Positions 17,206-25,073 of a stretch of 58,071 bases of DNA are shown in pieces. A program made the position numbers and the translations under genes. Origin of the DNA: Verrucomicrobiales bacterium (lineage in GTDB: Bacteria; Verrucomicrobiota; Verrucomicrobiia; Verrucomicrobiales; DEV007). The DNA is taken from assembly GCA_029210205.1 (NCBI GenBank), contig JARGOD010000023.1, forward strand, positions 1-58,071, read 5' to 3'. The notes beneath the pieces are model-generated. The model was not told where the DNA came from. It did no database searches and saw nothing but the letters and a program-made list of their open reading frames with translations. Numbering within the stretch: position 1 is the first letter of the stretch; the number at the start of each line of letters is the position of its first letter.

Positions 17206-17667
17206 TCAGGAGTCGGACTCCACCTCGACTTTGGCGAGTTCTTCCGCATCTGCTTCCGGCTCACTCTTTGTCATCTTTGAATCCGATGGCACACCCTCAC
17301 CGCCGTCCCACTTGGGAGCATTGAGGACGAGGTAGGCGTGGAGCGCTTCAAGGAAGTAGAGATACTCAGCTCGGGAGATCGCCTGAGGATTTTGCTCCCA
17401 GCTGAAGACAAAAAGGGCTTTCTCGCCGCCGAGCTCAACGAGAACATCATCTCGAAAGGTTGCGACAATGTCGCGATCGATCTTCTCCACCTTGAGGTGA
17501 GCGCCATCATTGGCGTTAATCGTGAATCCGTGCACGTCGGTAATATGACGGGCAACAGAGGCATTTTCGGGCTGCCAGTCGGCTGCCTTCGTGGGGTCTT
17601 CTTTCTTGGAGCAGGCTCCGAGGACCAGGGTGGTAGCGATGAGGGAACAGGTAAGCAGTGCTTTCAT
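17206..17667 (-). CDS. lipoprotein of unknown function in the zinc island
   Basis: A 153-residue protein with a lipoprotein signal peptide and lipobox (MKALLTCSLIATTLVLGAC, Cys20 lipidated). I start at the ATG at 17667; the open frame reaches 17772 but the extra part would bury the signal peptide. The mature part contains an acidic/aromatic fold (HGFTINANDGAHLKVEKIDRDIVATF) and ends in a Glu-rich tail. It starts 17 bases after the stop of the NicO/RcnA-like gene on the same strand, so the two are probably co-transcribed and it may act in the same metal process. No known family is recognised. Confidence 0.65.
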   Translation of the reverse strand: MKALLTCSLIATTLVLGACSKKEDPTKAADWQPENASVARHITDVHGFTINANDGAHLKVEKIDRDIVATFRDDVLVELGGEKALFVFSWEQNPQAISRAEYLYFLEALHAYLVLNAPKWDGGEGVPSDSKMTKSEPEADAEELAKVEVESDS

Positions 17668-17683
17668 GAAGTGGGGAAATGGT

Positions 17684-18322
17684 TCAGGCCCAGTCGTTCC
17701 AGGTATTCCAGGTGCGATAACCGACGCTCGCAAAACAAAGCAGGGCGGTGAGAATACAGATTGCCGGTCCAAGTTTGGGGCTCTTGATAATCGAAGGGAA
17801 GAAACCAGTCACGGTTGTGACGCTACAAAAGCCGAGTGCAGTGCCGATGAAGACAACAGAAGAGGCGGTTAGCGCATGACCAAGCCCGTTTAACCCGAGC
17901 GCGCCGCCAACCATGGCGTAACCGATCGTGTCCGGTCCGGGAATAAAACCGATAGCAGCTCCGGCGAGAAAGGGACGTTTGAAATCGAGCATCTTCTTTG
18001 CTTTACCCTCATCATCGTGATGGTGGTGAAAGGCTTCGAAAACGAGGAAGATTCCAAGAATAGTGAGAATCGGAATGTCGAGGTTGGTCAGGTAAAACTT
18101 ACCGGAGGGCCAGGCGGAAGTGAGTAGCTTAAGAACAAACTGCCCCACGCCCAGTGCCAGCGCATCGAGAAGACCATGCGCAATCGCCATGCCGCCGGTG
18201 AACTTCCATGCGTTCCGGCGTGTCATGCCACCGGTCGCCAACAGCAAAGGGGTGGGGTGACCGGGGAAGAACACATGAGCGAATGAAAATCCGATCAGGA
18301 AGATGATTTGTTCAAATGACAT
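17684..18322 (-). CDS. NicO/RcnA-like metal transporter (LysE-type fold)
   Basis: Polytopic inner membrane protein, 212 residues, about six helices. It matches the NicO/RcnA style of Ni/Co/heavy metal exporter: FAHVFFPGHPTPLLLATGG (the PGH motif in the first helix), RRNAWKFTGGMAIAHGLLDAL, a His/Asp-rich cytoplasmic loop FHHHHDDEGKAKK, and GFIPGPDTIGYAMVGGA in the second half. Given its neighbours it may move zinc or protect against excess zinc, but substrate is inferred from context only. Its promoter is likely in the AT-rich stretch just upstream (18350-18415). The lipoprotein gene lies directly downstream. Confidence 0.72.
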   Translation of the reverse strand: MSFEQIIFLIGFSFAHVFFPGHPTPLLLATGGMTRRNAWKFTGGMAIAHGLLDALALGVGQFVLKLLTSAWPSGKFYLTNLDIPILTILGIFLVFEAFHHHHDDEGKAKKMLDFKRPFLAGAAIGFIPGPDTIGYAMVGGALGLNGLGHALTASSVVFIGTALGFCSVTTVTGFFPSIIKSPKLGPAICILTALLCFASVGYRTWNTWNDWA

Positions 18323-18628
18323 GATTTGAAGAAGCAGGGTGGATGGGAATATATTAAGACATCTTTAGTTAATTACAAGAAAAACCATAAAAATTATAAT
18401 AAATTTAGCATTGGGCAAAAATGCCGCTGCCACAGCATTTCAAGGTCTTCTGTGATTGAAAGGTTTAAGCATCAATCCCGACCCTCCGGCTGATAGAGCC
18501 ATTGAAGAGTAGGAATACCTTCAAAGGAAACGAGATTGAAGCTGGAGAGACAAACTCCGCCTTGTCTGACGGGGACACGGTGCATGACGGACGACGTGGG
18601 AGTCATCCTTTCATTCTGTTCAGCTCTC
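18323..18628. other. intergenic region between znuB and the NicO-like gene
   Basis: 306 bases without a supported gene. The part nearest the NicO-like gene (18350-18415) is very AT-rich and contains promoter-like TTGTAA and TATATT elements on the reverse strand, so that gene pair probably has its own promoter. A GGCA/TGCC mini-hairpin lies at 18415-18424. A 44-codon reverse-strand ORF (18472-18606) begins 22 bases after znuB but has no good ribosome site and no recognisable content. Confidence 0.5.
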
Positions 18629-19468
18629 CTACGCCTTCATCATCCGCTTCAGGATAAACGAGAGGCCGTAAACGAGCGACGCGACGAGCACGATGAAAGG
18701 CCCGGTGGGGACGTCGAGCTCGAAACTGAGCGCGAGCCCACCCGTGTTGTAGATAAAAGTCAGGCCAATCGAAACAAGAATGATAATCCACAGCTTTCTC
18801 GAGAACCTTGAGGCGGTCGCGGCTGGAAGCACAAGGAGAGCGAGTGAAAGAATGATTCCCGCGACTCGAACCATCAAAACCATGCTGATTGCCGTGATCG
18901 CGAGCAGCAGCAGATAATAGGCATCAGAAGAAACTCCACGTAGCCTCGAAAATTCCTCATCGAAGCAGACTGCGACAAGTTTGTGGTAGAACAGACCGAC
19001 CAGCAAAAGGATGATCGCGCCCAGCGTGACCGTAGCGATGACATCACTTCGAGAGGTGAGGAGGATATTCCCGAAGATAAAGCTTTCGAGGCTGACTGCT
19101 TTTCCCGGTGCATAATGGATAAAGAGTAAGCCGGACGCCATCCCGAATGCCCAAATCGCGCCAATAATCGTGTCTTCACGCTCGCCGGCACGGAGGCTGA
19201 CCCATCCAATGACGAAAGCGGAGAGAAGTGCGGCGATGACGGCCCCGATCATTGGCGTGAGCCAGGGTAGGTCGTAGACCCGGCTGAAGTAGATCGAGGC
19301 ACCGATGCCCCCAAGAATACTGTGAGCAATCGCTGCGGCGATATAACCGATTCGCCTCGTGACGACAAAGGAGCCGACGACACCGAAGGTAAGACTGGAA
19401 ACGATTCCTGCTAGAAGCGCGTAGCGAATCAGAGGGATGTTTTGAACGGCGTCGAAAAACTCAGTCAT
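18629..19468 (-). CDS. znuB: zinc/manganese ABC transporter permease
   Basis: Inner membrane permease of the metal (ABC-3) importer family, 279 residues with eight or nine helices. Typical features include RYALLAGIVSSLTFGVVGSFVVTRRIGYIAAAIAHSILGGIG at the start (the conserved RR..IG..A.A.SH/HS region of ZnuB/MntB proteins), a DTIIGAIWAFGMASGLLF segment, and a final GLALSFELDVPTGPFIVLVASLVYGLS. It takes Zn2+ from ZnuA and passes it inward with energy from ZnuC. Its start overlaps the end of znuC by 8 bases, so the two are translated together. Zinc rather than manganese is inferred from the His-rich loop of ZnuA and the whole island. Confidence 0.92.
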   Translation of the reverse strand: MTEFFDAVQNIPLIRYALLAGIVSSLTFGVVGSFVVTRRIGYIAAAIAHSILGGIGASIYFSRVYDLPWLTPMIGAVIAALLSAFVIGWVSLRAGEREDTIIGAIWAFGMASGLLFIHYAPGKAVSLESFIFGNILLTSRSDVIATVTLGAIILLLVGLFYHKLVAVCFDEEFSRLRGVSSDAYYLLLLAITAISMVLMVRVAGIILSLALLVLPAATASRFSRKLWIIILVSIGLTFIYNTGGLALSFELDVPTGPFIVLVASLVYGLSFILKRMMKA

Positions 19469-20237
19469 GCGCGCAGGCGGAGTGGTCTCCCTGATGGTGA
19501 CGGGCGCGACGATCGTGCTCGACGCGACGAACGCCGCTGTAAATCTCGCGAATAGTCTCCCCTGAAAGCGGGAGCGAATGACGATGTACTCGATGGTTCA
19601 CGCAGAGGACTGAATCACCAATTTCAGAAATCAGGTCAAGATCATGGGTGACCATGAGAATAGTCATCTTGCCTTTCAACTGGGTGAGAGTTTCGATGAA
19701 TTGTTCCTCGACAGAAAGGTCAATATTCGCGGTTGGCTCATCGAGTAGCAGCAATTCAGGCTCACAGGCAAGGGCGCGTGCGATGAGGACGCGTTGTCGC
19801 TGCCCGCCTGATAGATCTGAAAACGGTCGCTGCGCCGCATCTTGCAGCCCCACTTCAGCGAGAGCGGCCATGGCTGCCGCACGACACTGACGCGAATAGA
19901 AGCCAAAGCGATGACGGTCGAGCCGTCCCATTAACACGATGTCTATTGCTGTGATCGGAAACAAGGGGTCAAAACGGACCGCCTGCGGAACATAGCCAAC
20001 CTGTCTCCGTGCCTCTCCGACTGATTTTCCAAAAAGTGAGAGGCTGCCCTCGTTAGGCTCAAGAAGCCCGAGCATCAATTTCAAAAGAGTCGACTTTCCA
20101 CCTCCGTTCGGGCCAATCATGCAGAGCGACTCGCCCTTTGTGATCGAAAAATTCACATCCTCTAGAACGAGCTGTTTTCCATAGCCAAAGCAGAGCCCTT
20201 CCGAAATGGCGATGTCATCTGATGCAACAGGGTTCAA
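19461..20237 (-). CDS. znuC: zinc/manganese ABC transporter ATP-binding protein
   Basis: ATPase of the metal importer, 258 residues. Walker A is GPNGGGKST, the signature is LSGGQRQRVLIARAL, Walker B is LLLLDEPTAN, and the switch is MVTHD. The last 25 residues are His/Arg-rich (HDRRARHHQGDHSACAHD) and may sense or bind metal, as in other ZnuC proteins. The best start is TTG at 20237; no ATG or GTG is available before the conserved GLCFGYG region. The TTG start lies inside one copy of the AACCCTGTT motif that is also repeated in the upstream gap, so start selection may be linked to that motif. It overlaps znuB and follows znuA with a 97-base gap. Confidence 0.92.
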   Translation of the reverse strand: MNPVASDDIAISEGLCFGYGKQLVLEDVNFSITKGESLCMIGPNGGGKSTLLKLMLGLLEPNEGSLSLFGKSVGEARRQVGYVPQAVRFDPLFPITAIDIVLMGRLDRHRFGFYSRQCRAAAMAALAEVGLQDAAQRPFSDLSGGQRQRVLIARALACEPELLLLDEPTANIDLSVEEQFIETLTQLKGKMTILMVTHDLDLISEIGDSVLCVNHRVHRHSLPLSGETIREIYSGVRRVEHDRRARHHQGDHSACAHD

Positions 20238-20268
20238 TGGAATACCTAAGAGGGTTGGATACTGGAGC

Positions 20269-20324
20269 CTACAGGGTTAGAGGGGAGACTCAACCCTGTT
20301 AGGCGAAAGGTTTAACCCTGTTGG
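20269..20324. repeat. three copies of an AACCCTGTT motif in the znuA-znuC gap
   Basis: CTACAGGGTTAG (20269-20280, inverted), CAACCCTGTTAG (20291-20302) and TAACCCTGTTGG (20313-20324). Core centres are 21 and 22 bases apart, two helical turns. The first and second can pair as an 8-bp hairpin. A fourth copy overlaps the TTG start of znuC (20227-20235). The half-sites AAC and GTT are symmetric, so this may be an operator array; an RNA role is also possible. Confidence 0.55.
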
Positions 20325-20334
20325 AGGCCGCCAA

Positions 20335-21237
20335 TCAGCGGGTCTTCTGAATCGCAGCGGCAATCATGCGCAGATTACCGATGACATCCTTTTCGAGAGG
20401 ATCGAGCTCCTGGACAGTCCCTCCGATCGTTTCAGCAAGTGAGACGGCGCTGGATTGATCGAACTGCGGCTGAACAAAGACGGTAGTCACGCCGTCCTCT
20501 TTCGCCTGAGTAGCGATGCCCGCGAGTTGCTTTGGGCTGGGACGACGGCCGGTGACCTCGATGGCCTCCTGCTCTAGACCGTAAGCCTGAGCAAAATAGG
20601 CGAAAGCCCCATGATAGACATAGAATTTCTGCCCTTTGAGCGGCGCCATTGCCGCCGTGAGTTCTTCGTCGATAGAAGTGAGCTCTTCTTTGAGGGTGGC
20701 GATATTTTCATCAATGGCCGGAGCAGCGGCATCAACGGTGAATTCCTTCAGGATTGATGCGACGCGGTCAGCTTGTTGCATGAGCATTTTTGGAGATAGC
20801 CAGACGTGCGGATCCTTCAGCTCGCCATGGTCGTGATGGTGCTCGTGGCCCTCTTCCCCCTCGGCAGAATGCTCTTCACATTCGGCGCAGCTCCCTTCGA
20901 GGAGCTCCAGCCCTTCGAGGAGGCTGATTTCTTTAGGTGCCTCAATCCCGTCTCCAAGCTTCACGAAGAAGTTTCCTTCGAATCCGAGATCTCCGGAAAA
21001 GATCAGGTTAGCCTTTGAGATACCAGCTAGCTGTTTGGGCGTGGGAGAGTAATCGTGGCAGTCATCTCCCTCTCCAACGATGGATTTCACTTCGATCCAA
21101 TCTCCACCGACTCGCTCAAAGAGCCACTCATAGGGAAGAACCGGAACGTAAACGAGAGGCTTCTCGAGTTTCTCGGCCTGAGCCAGAGCTGGAAGCGCAA
21201 GAGCAATGAGGGACAGTAGAGCGGAAGACAATTTCAT
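20335..21237 (-). CDS. znuA: zinc ABC transporter substrate-binding protein
   Basis: Periplasmic metal-binding protein, cluster A-I, 300 residues from the ATG at 21237 (MKLSSALLSLIALALPALAQA, a clear signal peptide). The longer frame to 21291 puts 18 polar residues before it and is rejected. Metal ligands expected of ZnuA are seen: the first histidine in GEGDDCHDYSPTPKQL, the acidic His-rich loop CEECEEHSAEGEEGHEHHHDHG, DPHVWLSPKM (second His), YHGAFAYFAQAYG (third His) and VFVQPQFDQSSA (the C-terminal acidic ligand region). The His-rich loop points to zinc. The gene begins 51 bases after the HMA-domain gene, which is upstream in the same transcript. Confidence 0.95.
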   Translation of the reverse strand: MKLSSALLSLIALALPALAQAEKLEKPLVYVPVLPYEWLFERVGGDWIEVKSIVGEGDDCHDYSPTPKQLAGISKANLIFSGDLGFEGNFFVKLGDGIEAPKEISLLEGLELLEGSCAECEEHSAEGEEGHEHHHDHGELKDPHVWLSPKMLMQQADRVASILKEFTVDAAAPAIDENIATLKEELTSIDEELTAAMAPLKGQKFYVYHGAFAYFAQAYGLEQEAIEVTGRRPSPKQLAGIATQAKEDGVTTVFVQPQFDQSSAVSLAETIGGTVQELDPLEKDVIGNLRMIAAAIQKTR

Positions 21238-21287
21238 GGATTTTCGCGTGTAAGATTTGGAATTAGACCCGTTTCCGAGGAAAACGC

Positions 21288-21596
21288 TCAATTGCTTCTC
21301 GACCAGGAAACGATGGTGTAATGAGGGGCATTTTTTCCCAGGGCGCCAACGGCCTGGGACTTGGAGATGGAGGATGATCCGTCTGTGATCACGGTCAGCG
21401 AGTGGTTATTTCCGGATCCCTTGGCGATTCGGATCGTTTTCACGCCCTTCAGCTTCCCAAGTGACTTGGCGATGGACTTTTTGCAACCTGTGCATTCGAT
21501 ACCGTTCATGCTCGCCCGGTAAGTGACGTCGCCAGCTAAAACTTGCCCGCTGACTAAGAAGCTCAGTAGAACGAAGAGGGTGATGATGTGTTTCAT
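21288..21596 (-). CDS. secreted heavy-metal-associated (HMA) domain protein
   Basis: A 102-residue protein with a signal peptide (MKHIITLFVLLSFLVSGQVLA) and one HMA/CopZ-like domain. The metal motif is MNGIECTGCKKSIAKSL, where GIECTGC supplies the CxxC pair, followed by the typical LGKLKGVKTIRI strand. Periplasmic HMA proteins usually carry copper or zinc. As first gene upstream of znuA on the same strand, with a Zur-like palindrome 11 bases before its start, it may hand metal to ZnuA or bind it at the cell surface; this is an inference. HMA proteins are not a standard part of znu operons. Confidence 0.82.
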   Translation of the reverse strand: MKHIITLFVLLSFLVSGQVLAGDVTYRASMNGIECTGCKKSIAKSLGKLKGVKTIRIAKGSGNNHSLTVITDGSSSISKSQAVGALGKNAPHYTIVSWSRSN

Positions 21597-21606
21597 AGTT
21601 GCTTAA

Positions 21607-21621
21607 CGCAATTTATTTGCA
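21607..21621. promoter_or_regulatory. Zur-like palindrome 1 (HMA-znu operon side)
   Basis: CGCAAT-TTA-TTTGCA, a 6-3-6 inverted repeat, 11 bases upstream of the start of the HMA gene. It aligns with palindrome 2 (TGCAAT-ATC-ATTGCA) at 10 of 12 arm positions. The layout is that of Fur/Zur family operators. The regulator gene is not in the window. Confidence 0.6.
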
Positions 21622-21656
21622 TAAATAGCTTGCGCGCTGGAATACGATGAACTAAA

Positions 21657-21671
21657 TGCAATATCATTGCA
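21657..21671. promoter_or_regulatory. Zur-like palindrome 2 (porin side)
   Basis: TGCAAT-ATC-ATTGCA, a perfect 6-3-6 inverted repeat that can also be read as a 7-1-7 Fur-family box with one mismatch. It lies 20 bases upstream of the chosen ATG of the His-rich porin and overlaps a weak -10 element (TAAATG, with TTGCGC 17 bases before). Binding would block the divergent porin promoter. Confidence 0.6.
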
Positions 21672-21691
21672 ACAGTAAATTGTTTGTATTA

Positions 21692-22903
21692 ATGACACGA
21701 AACACCTTATTCACACTATCAATCTTCGTTTCTCTCTCCCTGTCCCACTTAAGGGCGGAGGAGGAAGAATTCGAATACTCTCCCGGCGCTGTAAATTACA
21801 TAACAGGCGAAGGGGTTAACATCGGAGGCTTTCTCTTCCCTGAACTGTTTTTCATCGGAACCGGAGGTGCCAGTGAGCCAGGGGCAGACTTTGGAGACTT
21901 TGCCTTCACTGAACATGATGCGCAGAATGAGATCGCGGTTCAGGCGATAGAGGTGGAACTCTTCCTGAATTTCAATGAAGTGGTGACCGGTTTGATCGCG
22001 GGTAGCGGTTTTCAGGTGGAGAATCAGGTTTGGGAGGCCGAGCTCGAGGAGGCCTTTCTTCACTTTCAGCTGACCGATAACATCTCTATCGGTGGTGGTC
22101 AGTTCCTGAATACCTTCGGGTTTGTTGCGGACCAGCATGTTCACGGCTGGGACTTTGTGAATCACAATATCGCTAACGGTCGGATGCTGAACGAAGGACA
22201 CCTCCTCACGCAAGGTGGTGAAGTTCTTATCGGCACGCCGAATTCCGGATTGCTGACACTGGCTCTTGGCGGAGTCCGCACACACGGCCACGGGCATGAA
22301 GGGGAAGAAGAGGATCACGATGAGGACCACCATCTCGAAGCCGACGACGCAGGCTTCAATAGCTGGGTTTTCTCAGCCGACTACAAATTTCGCTTTCCTT
22401 TCGACGACAGTATTTTGATGTCGACCTCAATCGCGACCGGTGAGAATGGATTTGGTGGTGATACCAATCTTTTCGGAGTTGGCCTCCAAAAGGTCTGGAA
22501 CGGTCACGACCACGGTGGTGGCGGTCCTGACTTTTGCTCGGGAGCATTCATGTTCCGAACTGAGTTCTTCGGACGCGAAGTCGAGGCAATTCACGAAGAT
22601 GGGGACATTGATACCTTTGATGATTACGGTCTCTCGACGCTTCTTGCTTATGGCTTGAGCGATGCAATGACCCTCTCATTACGTCATGACTGGGTTTCCA
22701 GCGCAAACGCTCTTGAGCTCGCGGAGGCCCATCGTTTTTCGCCCGCTCTGACAGCCTTTATTGATCCCGCGCAGCGCGTTAGAGTTCGCTTTCAGTATGA
22801 TAACATCCAGAGCAGCTCAGTTGGCAGCGAACACGTTGGTTGGCTTCAAGTGCAGGTCCAGTGGGGCGGTCAAGGTGGCCCTCATCATAACCATAATCAC
22901 TGA
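21692..22903 (+). CDS. His-rich outer membrane porin, probable zinc-uptake porin
   Basis: Outer membrane beta-barrel protein, 403 residues from the ATG at 21692 (MTRNTLFTLSIFVSLSLSHLRA, signal peptide). The open frame starts 36 bases earlier, but that ATG lies inside the palindromic operator. After cleavage an acidic start (EEEEFEYSPG) is followed by alternating amphipathic strands such as SIGGGQFLNTFGF, MTLSLRHDWVSSA and RVRVRFQYDNIQ. A His/Glu/Asp-rich loop, THGHGHEGEEEDHDEDHHLEADD by composition, lies near residue 205, NGHDHGGGG follows later, and the end is GGPHHNHNH. This resembles phosphate-selective-porin-type barrels with metal-binding loops. Its divergent placement from hma-znuACB and a shared operator type suggest zinc capture at the surface; the substrate is inferred. 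Confidence 0.75.
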   Translation: MTRNTLFTLSIFVSLSLSHLRAEEEEFEYSPGAVNYITGEGVNIGGFLFPELFFIGTGGASEPGADFGDFAFTEHDAQNEIAVQAIEVELFLNFNEVVTGLIAGSGFQVENQVWEAELEEAFLHFQLTDNISIGGGQFLNTFGFVADQHVHGWDFVNHNIANGRMLNEGHLLTQGGEVLIGTPNSGLLTLALGGVRTHGHGHEGEEEDHDEDHHLEADDAGFNSWVFSADYKFRFPFDDSILMSTSIATGENGFGGDTNLFGVGLQKVWNGHDHGGGGPDFCSGAFMFRTEFFGREVEAIHEDGDIDTFDDYGLSTLLAYGLSDAMTLSLRHDWVSSANALELAEAHRFSPALTAFIDPAQRVRVRFQYDNIQSSSVGSEHVGWLQVQVQWGGQGGPHHNHNH

Positions 22904-22949
22904 TTTCCTGAAAAGGGGGTTTGGATTTCCCCTTGGCTTGGTATTGAAG

Positions 22950-22977
22950 CTCCCGGTGAGAGACATCTCTCCGGGAG
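22950..22977. terminator. hairpin between convergent genes (porin / accC)
   Basis: CTCCCGG pairs with CCGGGAG, enclosing a second stem AGAG/CTCT with a 4-base ACAT loop. It is strong and GC-rich, lies between two convergent genes, and is followed on the plus strand by TCTTCGTTT. It likely serves both directions, although T-runs are short. Confidence 0.6.
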
Positions 22978-23049
22978 TCTTCGTTTATGGAGTTCTCCAA
23001 TCTGCCGCTACCACTGGGCATAAGGCAGTAAACGAGGAAATGAGGTGGA

Positions 23050-24441
23050 TTAATCCTCCTCCAACATGATTTCAGGCACACCATCTGGCGGTGTGGGCTG
23101 AGAGGCCAAAAACTTCTCGACCCAGGCGATGTTGTAATCACCGGAGCGAAAGGCGTTGTGCTTCAGGATTGATGCCTGAAAAGGAATTGTCGTTTTGATG
23201 CCCTTGATCACAAACTCGTTCAGCGAACGAATCATCCGGGCGATAGCGATCTCGCGGGTCGCGCCGGTAACGATCAGCTTGGCGATCATCGAGTCGTAGT
23301 TCGGGGGCACTTCATAGCCGCTGTAGACATGGGTGTCGACACGGACACCCCGTCCACCCGGAGCGTAGAAAAGCTTAATCTTGCCGGGGCTTGGCGCGAA
23401 GTTGTTGTAGGGATCCTCCGCATTGATCCGGCACTCGATAGAGTGGCCGCGAGGTGAACTCTCGACCACGTGTGTGGAGAGTGGTTCTCCGGCCGCAACA
23501 CGGATCTGCTCTTTGATGAGATCGCAACCGCGGACTTCTTCGGTGATGGGATGCTCCACCTGAATCCGGGTGTTCATCTCCATGAAATAGAAATTCTCGT
23601 TATCGTCGACGAGATACTCGATCGTTCCGCAGTTCTCGTAACCGATGTTCTTCACGAGACTCTCAGAGGCCTCAGCCATCCGCTGACGCAGCTCGTCGGA
23701 AAGGAGAGGTGAGGGTGTTTCCTCGATGATCTTCTGGTTGCGGCGCTGCATCGAGCAGTCGCGCTCGCCTAGCTCCTTAACGTTTCCATGACTATCGGCA
23801 ACGATCTGGAACTCCACGTGGTGTGGATTCTCAACGAGCTTCTCAATGTAAACATCGGGATTACCAAAACAGGCTTCTGCTTCCTGGCGTGCCGCATGAA
23901 AAGCACTGACGAAGCTGGCTTTGTTGAGTGCGGGGCGCATGCCCCTGCCTCCACCGCCGGCGGTGGCTTTGATCATCACGGGGAAGCCGATTTCTTCAGC
24001 AAACGCGATCGCCTCCTCTTCGGTATCGATAATTCCATCGGATCCGGGAGTCACAGGGACGCCATATTTCGTTGCGGTCGCGCGAGCCGTATTCTTGTCG
24101 CCCATCATCGTAATGACGTCCGCAGAAGGGCCGATGAACTTCACGTTGCAGCTTTCACAAAGTTCCGCGAATCGAGCATTTTCGGAAAGAAACCCATAGC
24201 CGGGATGGATCGCGTCCACGTTCGCGATTTCCGCTGCGGAGAGGATGGTCTCCATTTTCAAGTAAGAATCTGCACTGGCAGCCGGTCCGATGCAGATCGC
24301 GTCATCGGCGAGATGGACGTGCATCGAGTCAACGTCGGCCTCTGAATAGACGGCAGTCGTTCGAATACCCAGTTCCTTGGCAGCACGGATGACACGAAGG
24401 GCAATTTCACCCCGGTTCGCTATGAGAATGTTCTTGAACAT
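23050..24441 (-). CDS. accC: acetyl-CoA carboxylase biotin carboxylase subunit
   Basis: Carboxylates the biotin on AccB using bicarbonate and ATP, the first half reaction of fatty acid synthesis. The 463-residue length fits the family. Recognisable motifs are [25 protein letters not shown] at the start, the ATP-grasp glycine loop [12 protein letters not shown], the [16 protein letters not shown] segment, [18 protein letters not shown] (metal and catalytic residues) and [13 protein letters not shown]. It follows accB in the same direction with a gap of 45 bases, the usual accBC operon. AccA/AccD are not in the window. Confidence 0.97.
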   Translation of the reverse strand: MFKNILIANRGEIALRVIRAAKELGIRTTAVYSEADVDSMHVHLADDAICIGPAASADSYLKMETILSAAEIANVDAIHPGYGFLSENARFAELCESCNVKFIGPSADVITMMGDKNTARATATKYGVPVTPGSDGIIDTEEEAIAFAEEIGFPVMIKATAGGGGRGMRPALNKASFVSAFHAARQEAEACFGNPDVYIEKLVENPHHVEFQIVADSHGNVKELGERDCSMQRRNQKIIEETPSPLLSDELRQRMAEASESLVKNIGYENCGTIEYLVDDNENFYFMEMNTRIQVEHPITEEVRGCDLIKEQIRVAAGEPLSTHVVESSPRGHSIECRINAEDPYNNFAPSPGKIKLFYAPGGRGVRVDTHVYSGYEVPPNYDSMIAKLIVTGATREIAIARMIRSLNEFVIKGIKTTIPFQASILKHNAFRSGDYNIAWVEKFLASQPTPPDGVPEIMLEED

Positions 24442-24486
24442 GGTTTCGCTGAGCGGGAATCCCGCGGGTCAGGAAAAAGAGATGAC

Positions 24487-24954
24487 TCACTTCACGCGGA
24501 AAAGCGCTTCCCCAAATTGGACGGCATTACCGTTTTCGGCGACGATCTCAACGATTTCTCCGTCGATATCCGCTTTGATCTCATTCATCACCTTCATGGC
24601 TTCAATGATGCACACAGTGGTATCAGCGGTGACTTTGTCGCCGACCTTGACGAAAGTGTCAGCCTCCGGTGAAGGTGATGTGTAAAACGTACCAACCATA
24701 GGTGAAGGAATCTCTTTGCCTACGGGTGCTTCAGCAGCCTCAGGCGCAGCCGGGGATCCTGCGGCGGGAGCCATCGCTGGGGCCGTTGCATAATGGGGAG
24801 CAGGCTGGGAGGCAAGGAGCTTGGAGATGGCATTGACGTCGACGTCGCCACCTTTTTTCAGTTCCAACTTGGTCTCATCCTGTTCGAGCTTGAACTGCGA
24901 GAGTCCATGCTCGTCCATGAGCTCGACGATTTTTTTGATGTCTTTGAATTCCAC
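24487..24954 (-). CDS. accB: biotin carboxyl carrier protein of acetyl-CoA carboxylase
   Basis: Small carrier that is biotinylated and shuttles carboxyl groups between AccC and the transferase. It has 155 residues: an N-terminal dimerisation part (IKKIVELMDEHGLSQFKLEQD), an Ala/Pro-rich linker (about residues 50-80), and a C-terminal biotinyl domain with PMVGTFYTSPSPEA (the thumb region) and EAMKVMNEI, in which K121 is the biotinylated lysine. It lies immediately upstream of accC. The 119-base gap before it, after the aminotransferase gene, is the likely promoter region. Confidence 0.97.
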   Translation of the reverse strand: MEFKDIKKIVELMDEHGLSQFKLEQDETKLELKKGGDVDVNAISKLLASQPAPHYATAPAMAPAAGSPAAPEAAEAPVGKEIPSPMVGTFYTSPSPEADTFVKVGDKVTADTTVCIIEAMKVMNEIKADIDGEIVEIVAENGNAVQFGEALFRVK

Positions 24955-25073
24955 GGCGGTCTGTTCCTGTTGATGTTTGAAGGCTGCTCCGGGCCCGCGC
25001 CAGTCTCATGCAGGTGCGTCTGAGTTTCCAGCGGAAAAATCCCGCCCGATTCAAGCCTTTAGTTGCGGGTTCG

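Noticed and set aside
18472-18606. 44-codon reverse-strand ORF between znuB and the NicO-like gene
   Set aside because: No good ribosome binding site (the AAAGG touches the ATG), no recognisable content; kept only as a remark on the intergenic region.
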